Under the pieces are notes generated by a model. The model was not told the DNA's origin. It was given only the letters and a program-made list of their open reading frames with translations, and did not search any database. 64,000 nt of DNA. Source: Streptomyces venezuelae. GTDB taxonomy: Bacteria; Actinomycetota; Actinomycetes; Streptomycetales; Streptomycetaceae. Of this stretch, positions 1 to 8,591 are shown piece after piece; within the stretch, counting starts at the first letter, position 1, and each line of letters opens with the position of its first letter. The DNA lies in contig NZ_CP029191.1 of the NCBI RefSeq assembly GCF_008642335.1, positions 4,898,001 through 4,962,000 on the forward strand, in the 5' to 3' direction. The translations under genes were made by a program, and so were the position numbers.

Positions 1-1
1 G

Positions 2-1402
2 GACCGCGAGGTCGCCGTGAAGGAGCCCCGCGTCCCGGACCACCTGCCGGAGCGCGAGCGGGCCAACGCCTTCGAGCGGATGCGCCGCGAGGCCCGCGCC
101 GCCGCCCGCCTCGACCACCCGGCCGTGGTCAACGTCCATGACGTGGCGGTCGAGGACGGCCAGCCGTGGATCGTGATGGAGCTCGTGCAGGGCCGTTCCC
201 TCGGCGCCGCGCTCCAGGAGGGCACGCTCGGTTCCCGCGAGGCCGCGCGAATCGGCCTCGACGTCCTGAACGCCCTCGACGCCGCGCACCAGGCGGGCAT
301 CCTGCACCGCGACGTGAAGCCCGACAACGTGATGCTCGGCCGGCACGACCGCGTCGTCCTCACCGACTTCGGCATCGCCCAGATCGAGGGCGAGACCAAC
401 CTGACGGACACCGGCGGGTTCGTCGGGTCGCCCGAGTTCATCGCGCCGGAGCGGGTGCTCGGGCAGCGGCCTGGACCGGCGTCCGACCTCTGGTCGCTCG
501 GTGTCGTCCTGTACGCGGCGACCGAGGGCGTGTCCCCGTTCCGCCGCAACAACACCCCCGCGACGCTCCAGTCCGTCCTCAACGCGACACCCGCGCCGCC
601 CGCGTCCGCGTCGGGCCCGCTGGCCGAGGCGATCAACCGGCTGCTGGCCAAGGACCCCGCCCACCGCCCGAACGCCGCGCAGGTCCGCGCCCTCCTGGAG
701 GCGGCGGCCAGCCCTCCGCAGCCGGTGGCGCCGACGCAGCACGTCACCGTCGCGGGCGGCGGCGACCAGGGGCGCGGCAAGGGGATCTTCCTCAGCCGCA
801 AGGCGCTCGCCGTCGTCGCCGGAGTGGCCGTCGCGGCGGTGGCCGCGGGCGTGCTCGTGGCGCTGAATCCTTTCGGGGGCACGGACTCGGAGGAGTGGAA
901 GGAGCACGAGGCGAAGGTGGTCTCCGCCGCCGTCTCCGTCCCGAAGGCGTACGTGGAGAGCAGGCCGGAGGCCACGGACACGGACAAGACCTGGGTCCGG
1001 TACACCGACCCCAGCGGCGCCGTCTTCGTCACGCTCGACCTCGCGGAGAAGAAGGACACCTCGCAGGAGGTCGCGGGGACCGCGGCGGCCCAGGCGTACG
1101 CCGACGCGGAGACGTTCGAGGAGAGCGGCGAGTCGGCGTTCAGCGACATGTCGAGCGATCCCGCACCGGTCGTGAAGACCAAGGAGACGACGTACAGGGA
1201 CCGGAGCGCCGCCGAGAACACGGTCACGTACACCGACTCGCAGACCGAGCTCCCGCACGAGGCGAGGATCCTGTACTACCGGACCAAGTCCGGGGACATG
1301 TACCGGCTGTGGATCGACTATCCCGGCAAGGGCGACTTCACCGCGCGGGGCCGCGAGGTCGCCGAGAACGCCATCGCGGACCTGGAGCTCCACAAACTCT
1401 GA
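2..1402 (+). CDS. Receptor-type Ser/Thr protein kinase (5' partial)
   Basis: Cut at its 5' end by the window edge: the frame is open back to base 2 and begins inside kinase subdomain II (VAVKE carries the ATP-anchoring Lys). The catalytic loop HRDVKPDN, the DFG motif, the SPEFIAPE activation segment and DLWSLGVVLY are all intact, so it should be active. A membrane span at about visible residues 268-290 follows a short Pro/Gln-rich linker. It leads to a roughly 175-residue outer tail that has no PASTA repeats and that I cannot assign to a family. The role is inferred as sensing an envelope signal and phosphorylating cytoplasmic targets. In related genomes several such kinases lie side by side here, downstream of the guaB genes. 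Confidence 0.93.
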   Translation, partial: DREVAVKEPRVPDHLPERERANAFERMRREARAAARLDHPAVVNVHDVAVEDGQPWIVMELVQGRSLGAALQEGTLGSREAARIGLDVLNALDAAHQAGILHRDVKPDNVMLGRHDRVVLTDFGIAQIEGETNLTDTGGFVGSPEFIAPERVLGQRPGPASDLWSLGVVLYAATEGVSPFRRNNTPATLQSVLNATPAPPASASGPLAEAINRLLAKDPAHRPNAAQVRALLEAAASPPQPVAPTQHVTVAGGGDQGRGKGIFLSRKALAVVAGVAVAAVAAGVLVALNPFGGTDSEEWKEHEAKVVSAAVSVPKAYVESRPEATDTDKTWVRYTDPSGAVFVTLDLAEKKDTSQEVAGTAAAQAYADAETFEESGESAFSDMSSDPAPVVKTKETTYRDRSAAENTVTYTDSQTELPHEARILYYRTKSGDMYRLWIDYPGKGDFTARGREVAENAIADLELHKL

Positions 1403-1416
1403 GAAGTCGCTCGGCA

Positions 1417-1499
1417 CATCGGTAACGGCCTGATCAGCGGCTTTGTCGCCAGCAATCACTGGCGTCATGTGCGGAGGCCGTGAACCCCCGTTACCGATG
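1417..1499. repeat. Nested inverted repeats upstream of the semialdehyde dehydrogenase gene
   Basis: A perfect 12-bp inverted repeat, CATCGGTAACGG (1417-1428) and CCGTTACCGATG (1488-1499), encloses a second one, CGCCAG-N6-CTGGCG (1447-1464). A third pairing, ACGGCCT (1425-1431) with AGGCCGT (1475-1481), is also possible. It sits between the kinase stop and the -10 box of the next gene. It could be the 3' structure of the kinase mRNA or paired operators. No T-run follows. Confidence 0.6.
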
Positions 1500-1524
1500 G
1501 GTACCCAAAAGGCTGGTGGAGGCC

Positions 1525-1530
1525 TACTCT
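1525..1530 (+). promoter_or_regulatory. Candidate -10 box of a leaderless promoter (TACTCT)
   Basis: TACTCT fits TANNNT and ends 7 nt before the ATG at 1538, the spacing expected when transcription starts at or next to the start codon. No clear Shine-Dalgarno lies at the right distance. No convincing -35 box was found. Confidence 0.4.
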
Positions 1531-1537
1531 CACGTGC

Positions 1538-3154
1538 ATGACGGACTCGCAGGCCACCGCAGCGCCCCTCGGAACGAACCCGACCGCCCCGGCCCCCGAC
1601 GGCGCCCGCACCGCCGCCGACGTGGTCACGCCCGAGCTGATCGCGCAGCTCACCCGTGACGTCATCGGGTCGGGACGGACGGCCAACCACTCGCCGCTGA
1701 CCGGCGAGAAGCTGGCCGACCTGCCCGAGTCCACCCCCGAGGACGTCACCACGGCCTTCCAGCGGGCCCGCACCGCGCAGATCGCCTGGGCGAGGACCCC
1801 CGTCAAGCAGCGCGCCGCCGTCCTGCTGCGCTTCCACGACCTGGTGCTGCAGCGCCAGGCCGAGGTCCTCGACCTGATCCAGCTGGAGACCGGCAAGTCC
1901 CGGCTGCACGCGCACGAGGAGGTCCAGGCCGTCGTGGTCGCCGCCCGGCACTACGGCCGCAGGGCCCCCGCCTACCTGGCGTCGAAGCGGCACACCGGCG
2001 TCGTCCCCGTCCTCACCAAGGTCACCGAGAACCGTCAGCCGCGCGGCGTCGTCGGGCAGATAGCCCCCTGGAACTACCCGCTCGAACTGTCCATCGGCGA
2101 CGCGCTGCCGGCCCTCGTCGCGGGCAACGCCCTGGTCATGAAGCCCGACACGGAGACCTGCCTGACCGCGCTCTGGGCCCGCGACCTGATCATCGAGGCG
2201 GGCCTGCCCGCGGAGGTCTTCCAGGTCGTCCTCGGCGACGGCCCCGTCGTCGGCCCCGAGATCGTCAAGCACGCCGACTACGTCTCCTTCACCGGCTCCA
2301 CCCGCACCGGCCGCGAGGTCGCGCAAGGCGCCGCCGCCCGCCTGGTCGGCGTCTCGCTCGAACTCGGCGGCAAGAACGCCATGCTGGTGCTGCACGACGC
2401 CGACGTCGACAAGGCCGCGTCGGGCGCGGTGCGCGCCTGCTTCTCCTCCGCCGGCCAGCTCTGCATCTCCATCGAACGGCTCTACGTCCACGAGTCGATC
2501 GCGGACGAGTTCGTGGCGCGCTTCGCGGAGCGCACGAAGGCGATGAGGCTCGGCAAGTCCCTCGCGTACGGCGCCGACATGGGCTCCCTCGTCGGCGAAC
2601 GGCAGCTGGAGACCGTGACCCGGCACGTCGAGGAGGCCGTCGCCAAGGGCGCCACGCTCGTCGCGGGCGGCGTCGCACGCCCCGACATCGGCCCCTACTT
2701 CTACGAGCCGACGATCCTCGACGGCGTCGAGGCGCCGATGGCCGTCTGCAACGAGGAGACCTTCGGCCCGGTCGTCTCCATCTACCGCTTCACCGACGAG
2801 AACGAGGCGGTCGAGCTCGCCAACGCCACGCCGTACGGCCTGAACTCCTCGGTCTGGACGAAGGACGGCAGCCGCGGCCGCAAGATCGCCGCCCGGCTGC
2901 GCACCGGCACGGTCAACGTCAACGAGGGCTTCGCGCCCGCCTATGGCAGCGTGCAGTCCCCGATGGGCGGCATGAAGGACTCCGGCCTCGGCCGGCGGCA
3001 CGGCTCCGAGGGAATCCTCAAGTACACGGAGGCGCAGACCGTCGCGACCCAGCGGGTCATGCCGCTGGCGCCGTCCTGCGGCCTGGACGACGAGAAGTAC
3101 GCGGCGTTCATGAGCACCAGCCTGAAGGTCATGAAGGCGCTTCGCCTGCGCTAA
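1538..3154 (+). CDS. Succinic semialdehyde dehydrogenase (aldehyde dehydrogenase family)
   Basis: An NAD(P)-dependent aldehyde dehydrogenase of 538 aa, about 50 residues longer than a typical member because of an Ala/Pro-rich N-terminus and a short basic tail. PWNYPLE (cofactor pocket), the LELGGKN motif with the general-base Glu, and the catalytic Cys near residue 309 in AGQLCIS are all present. It resembles the GabD2-type enzymes that oxidise succinic semialdehyde to succinate, linking GABA-type breakdown to the TCA cycle; that substrate is a family-level assignment. The ATG at 1538 sits 7 nt after a -10-like box, suggesting a leaderless mRNA. A GMC oxidoreductase follows after 43 bp and is probably co-transcribed. 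Confidence 0.9.
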   Translation: MTDSQATAAPLGTNPTAPAPDGARTAADVVTPELIAQLTRDVIGSGRTANHSPLTGEKLADLPESTPEDVTTAFQRARTAQIAWARTPVKQRAAVLLRFHDLVLQRQAEVLDLIQLETGKSRLHAHEEVQAVVVAARHYGRRAPAYLASKRHTGVVPVLTKVTENRQPRGVVGQIAPWNYPLELSIGDALPALVAGNALVMKPDTETCLTALWARDLIIEAGLPAEVFQVVLGDGPVVGPEIVKHADYVSFTGSTRTGREVAQGAAARLVGVSLELGGKNAMLVLHDADVDKAASGAVRACFSSAGQLCISIERLYVHESIADEFVARFAERTKAMRLGKSLAYGADMGSLVGERQLETVTRHVEEAVAKGATLVAGGVARPDIGPYFYEPTILDGVEAPMAVCNEETFGPVVSIYRFTDENEAVELANATPYGLNSSVWTKDGSRGRKIAARLRTGTVNVNEGFAPAYGSVQSPMGGMKDSGLGRRHGSEGILKYTEAQTVATQRVMPLAPSCGLDDEKYAAFMSTSLKVMKALRLR

Positions 3155-3197
3155 TGCGTCAGCGCGGTGCTGCGCCAGTTCTCAACGAGGAGAGTCA

Positions 3198-5000
3198 ATG
3201 TCACAGGAGAGCTCTGCCCAAAACCAGGACTACGACTACGACGTCGTCGTCATAGGCAGCGGCTTCGGCGGGGCCGTGTCCGCGCTGCGCCTGACGGAGA
3301 AGGGCTACCGCGTCGGCGTACTGGAGGCGGGCCGCCGCTTCACGCGCGCGACGCTGCCCAAGAACTCCTGGGACCTGAAGAACTACTTGTGGGCGCCGGC
3401 GCTCGGTCTGTTCGGCATTCAGCGCATCCACCTGCTCGGCAACGTGATGGTCCTCGCGGGCGCAGGCGTCGGCGGCGGCTCGCTGAACTACGCCAACACG
3501 CTCTACGTGCCTCCGGAGCCGTTCTTCAAGGACGCGCAGTGGAAGGACATCACGGACTGGCAGGACGAGCTGCGCCCCTACTACGAGCAGGCCAAGCGCA
3601 TGCTCGGGGTGCGGCTCAACCCGACGATGACACCGTCGGACGTCCATCTGAAGGCCACCGCCCAGGCGCTGGGGGTCGGCGACAGCTTCCACATGGCACC
3701 CGTCGGCGTCTTCTTCGGCGACGAGAAGGACGCGGACGGTTCTTCAACGTGCAAGCCGGGGGCGGAGGTTCCCGACCCCTACTTCGGTGGCGCGGGCCCG
3801 TCCCGCAGGGCCTGCACCGAGTGCGGCGAGTGCATGACCGGCTGCCGCCACGGTGCGAAGAACACCCTGAACGAGAACTACCTGTACCTGGCGGAGAAGG
3901 CCGGGGCGGTCGTCCACCCGATGACGTCGGTCGTCGCCGTCACCGAGGACTCCCGGGGCGGCTTCGCCGTCGCGACACTGCCGACCGACAAGAAGCGCAA
4001 GGGCGAGGGCCGTACGTTCACGGCCCACAAGGTCGTCGTGGCCGCCGGTACGTACGGGACGCAGACGCTCCTGCACCGAATGAAGGACACCGGTCTGCTG
4101 CCGCACATCTCCGCACGCCTCGGCAGCCTCACCCGCACCAACTCCGAGGCGCTCGTGGGCGCCCAGACCACCGACCGCCGCTACCGCAAGAAGCACGCGG
4201 GGGAGAAGGCCGACTTCACCAAGGGCGTCGCGATCACCTCGTCGATCCACCCGAACGACAGCACCCACATCGAGCCCGTCCGCTACGGCAAGAAGTCCAA
4301 CGCCATGGGCAGCCTCACCGTGCTCCAGGTCCCGTACAGCGTGCGGGGCGGCAAGGCGCGCGTCGCGGGCTGGCTCGGCAACGTGGCGCGCCACCCGTGG
4401 CTGATGGTCCGCTCGCTCTCCAACCGGCACTGGTCGGAGCGGACCATCATCGGCCTGGTCATGCAGTCCCTCGACAACTCCCTGACGACGTACCGCAAGG
4501 AGAAGGGCGTCGGAAAGGGACTGCTCACCGCCCGGCAGGGCCACGGCGCGCCCAACCCCGACCAGATCCCCGAGGCCACCCGCGCGGCGACGCTCCTCTC
4601 CGAGGAGATCAACGGCTTCCCCGGGTCGAACGTCGGCGAGCTCATGGGCACCCCGCTGACCGCGCACTTCCTCGGCGGCTGTCCGATCGGCGACTCCGCG
4701 CGGACCGGTGTCATCGATCCGTACCACCGGCTCTACGGCCACCCCGGCATCTCGGTCGTCGACGGCGCCGCGGTCTCCGCGAACCTGGGCGTGAACCCGT
4801 CCCTGACGATCACCGCGCAGGCCGAGCGCGCCATGTCGTTCTGGCCCAACAAGGGCGGGGAGGACCCGCGTCCGGCGCAGGGCGCGCGGTACGTGCGGAT
4901 CGCGGCGGTCGAACCGAAGACTCCGGCGGTCCCCGCGGACGCGTTCGGCGCACTGAAGCTGCCGTTCCTGGGGATGCCGACGGTACCGGCCAAGAAGTAA
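3198..5000 (+). CDS. FAD-dependent GMC oxidoreductase, ChoD/cholesterol oxidase-like
   Basis: A 600-aa flavoprotein with an N-terminal Rossmann FAD motif (VVIGSGFGGAVSALRL) followed by the acidic ribose-binding end LEAG. A Cys-rich patch, CTECGECMTGCRHG at about residues 210-223, looks like an iron-sulfur ligand set and is absent from classical secreted cholesterol oxidases. The C-terminal GMC motif (GGCPIG, then VVDGAAVSANLGVNPSLT) is complete. It is cytoplasmic: no signal peptide. The closest family I recognise is mycobacterial ChoD, also encoded near the guanine nucleotide genes. The physiological substrate is unknown; a sterol or other alcohol is only a guess. The GGAGAG ribosome site lies 5 nt before ATG 3198. 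Confidence 0.88.
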   Translation: MSQESSAQNQDYDYDVVVIGSGFGGAVSALRLTEKGYRVGVLEAGRRFTRATLPKNSWDLKNYLWAPALGLFGIQRIHLLGNVMVLAGAGVGGGSLNYANTLYVPPEPFFKDAQWKDITDWQDELRPYYEQAKRMLGVRLNPTMTPSDVHLKATAQALGVGDSFHMAPVGVFFGDEKDADGSSTCKPGAEVPDPYFGGAGPSRRACTECGECMTGCRHGAKNTLNENYLYLAEKAGAVVHPMTSVVAVTEDSRGGFAVATLPTDKKRKGEGRTFTAHKVVVAAGTYGTQTLLHRMKDTGLLPHISARLGSLTRTNSEALVGAQTTDRRYRKKHAGEKADFTKGVAITSSIHPNDSTHIEPVRYGKKSNAMGSLTVLQVPYSVRGGKARVAGWLGNVARHPWLMVRSLSNRHWSERTIIGLVMQSLDNSLTTYRKEKGVGKGLLTARQGHGAPNPDQIPEATRAATLLSEEINGFPGSNVGELMGTPLTAHFLGGCPIGDSARTGVIDPYHRLYGHPGISVVDGAAVSANLGVNPSLTITAQAERAMSFWPNKGGEDPRPAQGARYVRIAAVEPKTPAVPADAFGALKLPFLGMPTVPAKK

Positions 5001-5050
5001 GTCCCCCGGGACACACGCAAGTCCGGACACACCTACCCCCGGACACACGT

Positions 5051-5084
5051 AAGGACCTGCACCCCCCTCCGAGCGCAGGTCCTT
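5051..5084. terminator. Bidirectional hairpin terminator between convergent genes
   Basis: AAGGACCTGC (5051-5060) pairs perfectly with GCAGGTCCTT (5075-5084) around a C-rich 14-nt loop, between the GMC oxidoreductase (+) and the LAETG protein (-). Just upstream, 5004-5050 carries three copies of a GGACACAC unit. Confidence 0.75.
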
Positions 5085-5110
5085 CCGCGTGATCAGGCGG
5101 CCGAGTCGGC

Positions 5111-6151
5111 TCAGGCCGTGCCGTCGACCTTCCGGCGGCGTACGGCGAACACGACGCCCGCACCGGCGACGACGGCGATACCGCCGATGACACCGACGGT
5201 CGGCAGCATCGAGCTGGAGCCGGTCTCGGCGAGACTGCCGTCGACCGGGGCCGGGGTCTCCGAGGCGCTGCCCTGCGGCGCGGGCGCGGCCTGCGCCGTC
5301 TTGGACGGGGACGGCTTCGGCGTGGGCTCGGCCGTCTCGTCGCCGCCGGCCTTGACGATGGTCAGCGGCGAGTACTTGGACGACGTGTGCGTGCAGTCGA
5401 GTTCGGGGTCGACGTACTTGCCCAGACCCTCCACGTATCCGTCGACGGCCGGGGCCTTCGCGTCGACCTTGGCGCGCAGCTTGACGTCGGCGCTGTCCTC
5501 GGCGTCCAGCTCGACGGTGCCGTAGGCGAGACCGTCGTTGAGCGGGCTCTCGACCGTCGTCCACTCCTTGGTCTCCGGGTCCTGGTACTGCACCTCGGTG
5601 AAGTACCGCAGCCCGTCCTTCTTGTCCGGGTGGGCGCCCAGGTTGTTCACGAACGCGGTCCAGCGCACGTCACCGAGCGGCTCATCGGTGGGGTTCTCGG
5701 CGGTGAGCTTGAAACGGTGCCAGCCGCTGCCCGCGACGATCTTCTTGGGCAGTCCGACGAAGTCGACCTCCAGCACGGAGTCGGGGTCGGTGCTGCCGTC
5801 GTCGGATTCGCACGTCGCGGGCGCCTCGTCCTCGGCGTCCTCGTCCGGGACCTCGGGGACCTCAGGCGTCTTCGGCGTCTTCGGGACCTTGACCTCGTCC
5901 GAGCGCTTCTTCTCGGGTGCCGGGGGCGCCGTGGGCGGGGTCGGCTTGCCGGGCGTCTTCTCCGGCTCCGGCGTCTGCGCGGGCGGCGTCACGGACGGGG
6001 TCGGCGTGGCGGACTCCGTCGGGGCCCCCGCGGCAGGGGCAGGCGGAGTGGACGTGCCCTCGGTCGCGGAAGCGGCGGGTGCCGACAGCAGCGCGATCGG
6101 GGCTATGGCAGCCGTAGCGGCCGCGGCAGCCATGGCACGACGAAGCTTCAT
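5111..6151 (-). CDS. LAETG-anchored cell-surface protein
   Basis: A 346-aa secreted protein. It has a signal peptide (MKLRRAMAAAA then ALLSAPAASA), a long Pro/Thr/Glu-rich spacer to about residue 110, and a globular part starting around PATCESDDGS with two Cys (CESDD and LDCTH) that could form a disulfide. The C-terminus has LAETG, a hydrophobic span and RRRK. This is the class E sortase sorting signal (LAXTG) used by Streptomyces, so it should be linked covalently to peptidoglycan. The globular region is predicted to be rich in beta-strands, but I do not recognise its function. It is divergent from the small membrane protein at 6379, with a palindrome between them. Confidence 0.85.
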   Translation of the reverse strand: MKLRRAMAAAAATAAIAPIALLSAPAASATEGTSTPPAPAAGAPTESATPTPSVTPPAQTPEPEKTPGKPTPPTAPPAPEKKRSDEVKVPKTPKTPEVPEVPDEDAEDEAPATCESDDGSTDPDSVLEVDFVGLPKKIVAGSGWHRFKLTAENPTDEPLGDVRWTAFVNNLGAHPDKKDGLRYFTEVQYQDPETKEWTTVESPLNDGLAYGTVELDAEDSADVKLRAKVDAKAPAVDGYVEGLGKYVDPELDCTHTSSKYSPLTIVKAGGDETAEPTPKPSPSKTAQAAPAPQGSASETPAPVDGSLAETGSSSMLPTVGVIGGIAVVAGAGVVFAVRRRKVDGTA

Positions 6152-6260
6152 GAAGACCTCAGGAAGTCGGAGACGCGGGGTGGCTCAAAGTACTGACGGG
6201 TACTGACTCTTGTTACTGCATGCATGACCTGTGATCCCTGTGAATGGTTGTCCTCGACTT

Positions 6261-6277
6261 CACATAATTCTTATGTG
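6261..6277. promoter_or_regulatory. AT-rich palindrome in a divergent promoter region
   Basis: CACATAA-TTC-TTATGTG is a perfect 7-bp palindrome in one of the few AT-rich patches of the window. It lies between the LAETG gene (-) and the small membrane protein gene (+), a typical position for a dimeric repressor site. The regulator is unknown. Confidence 0.45.
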
Positions 6278-6378
6278 GCGTGCCTCACAGGCCGACGCGT
6301 TGTCGGCGGCGCGTGCTAGAACTTCCCCCGCCCTCAGGGCAGCTGACAGGGCATCCGCAGACAGGGGGAGGGAACAGC

Positions 6379-6750
6379 GTGGCCATACCCGACGAGGTGT
6401 GGGAAAGGTTCGAGAAGGACAGCGAGCGGGAGATCCGCTCGTCCGCGCCGAAGGAACCGTCCGCGCGGGCGCGCATGGTGGCCGAGCGGTTGCGACGCCT
6501 GGACGAGGAGGCCGCGCGGCGGCGGGTCGAGGAGGCGGGTCGGTTCCGCCGCAGACGCGCGAGGCGCGAGGCCGAGTCCGCGCGGTGGCGCCCGGACGAC
6601 TGGCGGTCGATGCCGACGGGTGCGGCGGGGGGTCGTGGCGGGAGGTCCGAGCGCAGCCGCCGGGTGTGGAGCGTGGTGATCGTCATCGGCGGCATGGCCC
6701 TCGCGATCGTCCTGCTCAGCCCGTTCCGCTTCTGGATATGGGGCTGGTGA
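6379..6750 (+). CDS. Small basic tail-anchored membrane protein
   Basis: A 123-aa protein starting at GTG 6379, chosen because a GGGGGAGGGAAC ribosome site lies just upstream; the longer frame from 6280 has none. About 90 charged residues (many Arg and Glu, probably helical) precede one C-terminal membrane span (VVIVIGGMALAIVLL) that ends in FRFWIWGW. The N-terminus VAIPDEVWERFEKDSE is conserved in Streptomyces from memory. I do not recognise a function. It reads away from the LAETG gene and towards two lipoproteins. Confidence 0.75.
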   Translation: MAIPDEVWERFEKDSEREIRSSAPKEPSARARMVAERLRRLDEEAARRRVEEAGRFRRRRARREAESARWRPDDWRSMPTGAAGGRGGRSERSRRVWSVVIVIGGMALAIVLLSPFRFWIWGW

Positions 6751-6806
6751 GGCAGCAGGACATCGCTGGTGAGTTGCGGGGAACCAGATTCGATCTTCCT
6801 CCGTCG

Positions 6807-6812
6807 TAGGTT
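6807..6812 (+). promoter_or_regulatory. Candidate -10 box (TAGGTT) for the first lipoprotein gene
   Basis: TAGGTT matches TANNNT 36 nt upstream of the GTG at 6849; a purine-rich AGGGGAACAG ribosome site lies between. The -35 box is not clear. Confidence 0.35.
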
Positions 6813-6848
6813 GCGTCCGGAAACGGTGGATCGGCAGGGGAACAGAAC

Positions 6849-7649
6849 GTGAAGTCAGCGGTGTCGCGCGTCGTGGCGGCCGTATCGGTCGTCGTCGCAC
6901 TCGGAGCGAGTGCGGCCTGCAGCAGTGATGGTGGCGGCGGCGACGCACGGAAGGACGCGAAGCCGCGCGCGAGTGCGGGCCCCTCGAAGCTGGAGAAGGC
7001 GGCCCTGACCTCGGGTGACGTGAAGGGCTACGACGTCGAGGAGCCGGACGAGTCCGCGTCCTCCGCCGCCGCGCCGCCCGCGGCGAAGCCGTCTCCCGCG
7101 GAGTGCGGCCCGCTCGCGGCGATGCTCGATGTGCGCGCCGCGGGACAGACGAGCACCGCGGGAAAGACGAGCACCGCGGGGAAGACGAAGGACCACGTCC
7201 GCCGCGTCCTGACCGCCACCGACGACAAGGACTTCACGACGACCCGCGTCGGCCTGTCCTCCTACGCCGGGTCGGACGCCGAACAGACGATGGCGGACCT
7301 GCGCGCGGCAGCGCGGTCGAAGAAGTGCGCGGCCTTCCGCGTCGGCGAGCAGCGCTACATCGGCGTACGGCCGCTGCCCACGCAGGGCAAGGCGGGCAAG
7401 GGCGACGAGGCCGTCTCGTACAAGATCGCCCACCGCAAGGGCGAGTACGTCATGCGGGAGAGCGTCACGGTCGTGCGCACCGGCGCGACGCTCGCCGTCT
7501 TCGACGCGTCGAACCTGTACGACCCCGAAGGCGTCCAGAGCGACAAGGACGCCGAGAAGGACGGCACCGACGGCATCGGCACGCCCACGGCGGACCAGGA
7601 CCCGAAGGTGGCGCCCGAGATCGTCACCGCGCAGCTCGACAAGATCTAG
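6849..7649 (+). CDS. Secreted lipoprotein (first of two paralogues)
   Basis: A 266-aa protein with a lipoprotein signal peptide and lipobox (GASAAC, Cys about 25), so it is probably diacylated and held on the outer face of the membrane. After a disordered linker it carries a domain shared with the next gene: LEKAALTSGDVKGYDVE, a Cys in AECGPLAAM, an ARSKKCAAF segment and DEAVSYKI. An internal duplication, TAGKTSTAGKT, is visible near residue 100. The domain resembles the sensor-type lipoproteins found near kinases in Streptomyces, but I cannot name it. GTG 6849 is preceded by AGGGGAAC. Confidence 0.82.
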   Translation: MKSAVSRVVAAVSVVVALGASAACSSDGGGGDARKDAKPRASAGPSKLEKAALTSGDVKGYDVEEPDESASSAAAPPAAKPSPAECGPLAAMLDVRAAGQTSTAGKTSTAGKTKDHVRRVLTATDDKDFTTTRVGLSSYAGSDAEQTMADLRAAARSKKCAAFRVGEQRYIGVRPLPTQGKAGKGDEAVSYKIAHRKGEYVMRESVTVVRTGATLAVFDASNLYDPEGVQSDKDAEKDGTDGIGTPTADQDPKVAPEIVTAQLDKI

Positions 7650-7779
7650 CGGAGCCGTACAACCTTTTCGGCGGTTCCTGATCGTTACGGAAAACGCTGG
7701 TCAGCGGCGTGTGTTTACCGCTTTCATGTCGCCTCGGCGCGGGCCGTCGCCCGCGCCGTGACACGTGAAGGTAGGAAAC

Positions 7780-8517
7780 GTGAAGTCATCTGTGTCTCGG
7801 GCCGTCGTGGCCGCGTCCGTCACGGTCGCGCTGGGCCTGACCGCAGCGTGCGGCGGCGACAAGGACAGTGGCGGCAGCGGCTCCGACGACAAGAAGTCGT
7901 CCGGGCAGCAGGCCAAGCAGAAGCCGGCCGAGGGAAAGCCGGCAGAGAAGAAGTCGACCGCGCTGTCCGCCGCCGACCTGGAGAAGGCGGTGCTCGCCAA
8001 GGGCGACCTCAAGGGCTACAAGGTCGAGAAGATGTCCGCGGCGGACATGCCCTCGCAGACCGTGCCCGCAGACCCGGCCGCCTGCCAGCCGTTCGCCGAC
8101 ATGTTCATGTTCGCGACCCAGCCGTCGGCGAAGGCCCGTGTCGGCCGCACGATGACCGGCCCGGACGAGCTGGACGCCACGGTCATCTCGCTCGCCCTGC
8201 TCGCGCACGAGCAGCCCGAGGCGGAGAAGGTCATGGGCGACCTTCGGGCGGCCACGAAGAACTGCACCGCCTACGAGCACGCGGACTCGAAGTACCGCGA
8301 CGTCGCCGCGCTGCCCACGCCGAAGGCGGGCGACGAGGCGGTCTCGTACAAGGTCGTCGGCCTCATCGAGGGCCAGAAGACGCCGATGAGCTTCACCGTC
8401 GTGCGCAGCGGTTCGACGCTCGCGGCCTTCTACTCGATCAACCTGCTCAAGCCGAAGAAGTTCGGTGTGCCGGCGGAGATCGTCGAGGCGCAGGTGAAGA
8501 AGTTGCAGGACGCGTAG
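7780..8517 (+). CDS. Secreted lipoprotein (second paralogue)
   Basis: A 245-aa protein, from GTG 7780 after GGTAGGAA; an in-frame GTG at 7765 has a poorer site. The lipobox is LTAAC. The mature part aligns with the preceding lipoprotein: LEKAVLAKGDLKGYKVE, ACQPFADM, ATKNCTAYEHAD, DEAVSYKV, and a final region on strand-like TVVRSGSTLAAF. Matching Cys suggest a conserved disulfide. The pair arose by tandem duplication and then diverged. A strong terminator follows. Confidence 0.85.
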   Translation: MKSSVSRAVVAASVTVALGLTAACGGDKDSGGSGSDDKKSSGQQAKQKPAEGKPAEKKSTALSAADLEKAVLAKGDLKGYKVEKMSAADMPSQTVPADPAACQPFADMFMFATQPSAKARVGRTMTGPDELDATVISLALLAHEQPEAEKVMGDLRAATKNCTAYEHADSKYRDVAALPTPKAGDEAVSYKVVGLIEGQKTPMSFTVVRSGSTLAAFYSINLLKPKKFGVPAEIVEAQVKKLQDA

Positions 8518-8558
8518 TCGGCGACCGTATGAGCGCCATATGGGCGCCCCTGTGAGCG

Positions 8559-8591
8559 AAGGGCCCCGCGGGACGGATCCGCGGGGCCCTT
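8559..8591 (+). terminator. Strong hairpin terminator after the lipoprotein pair
   Basis: AAGGGCCCCGCGG (8559-8571) and CCGCGGGGCCCTT (8579-8591) form a perfect 13-bp stem with a 7-nt loop, 41 nt after the stop codon. Confidence 0.85.
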
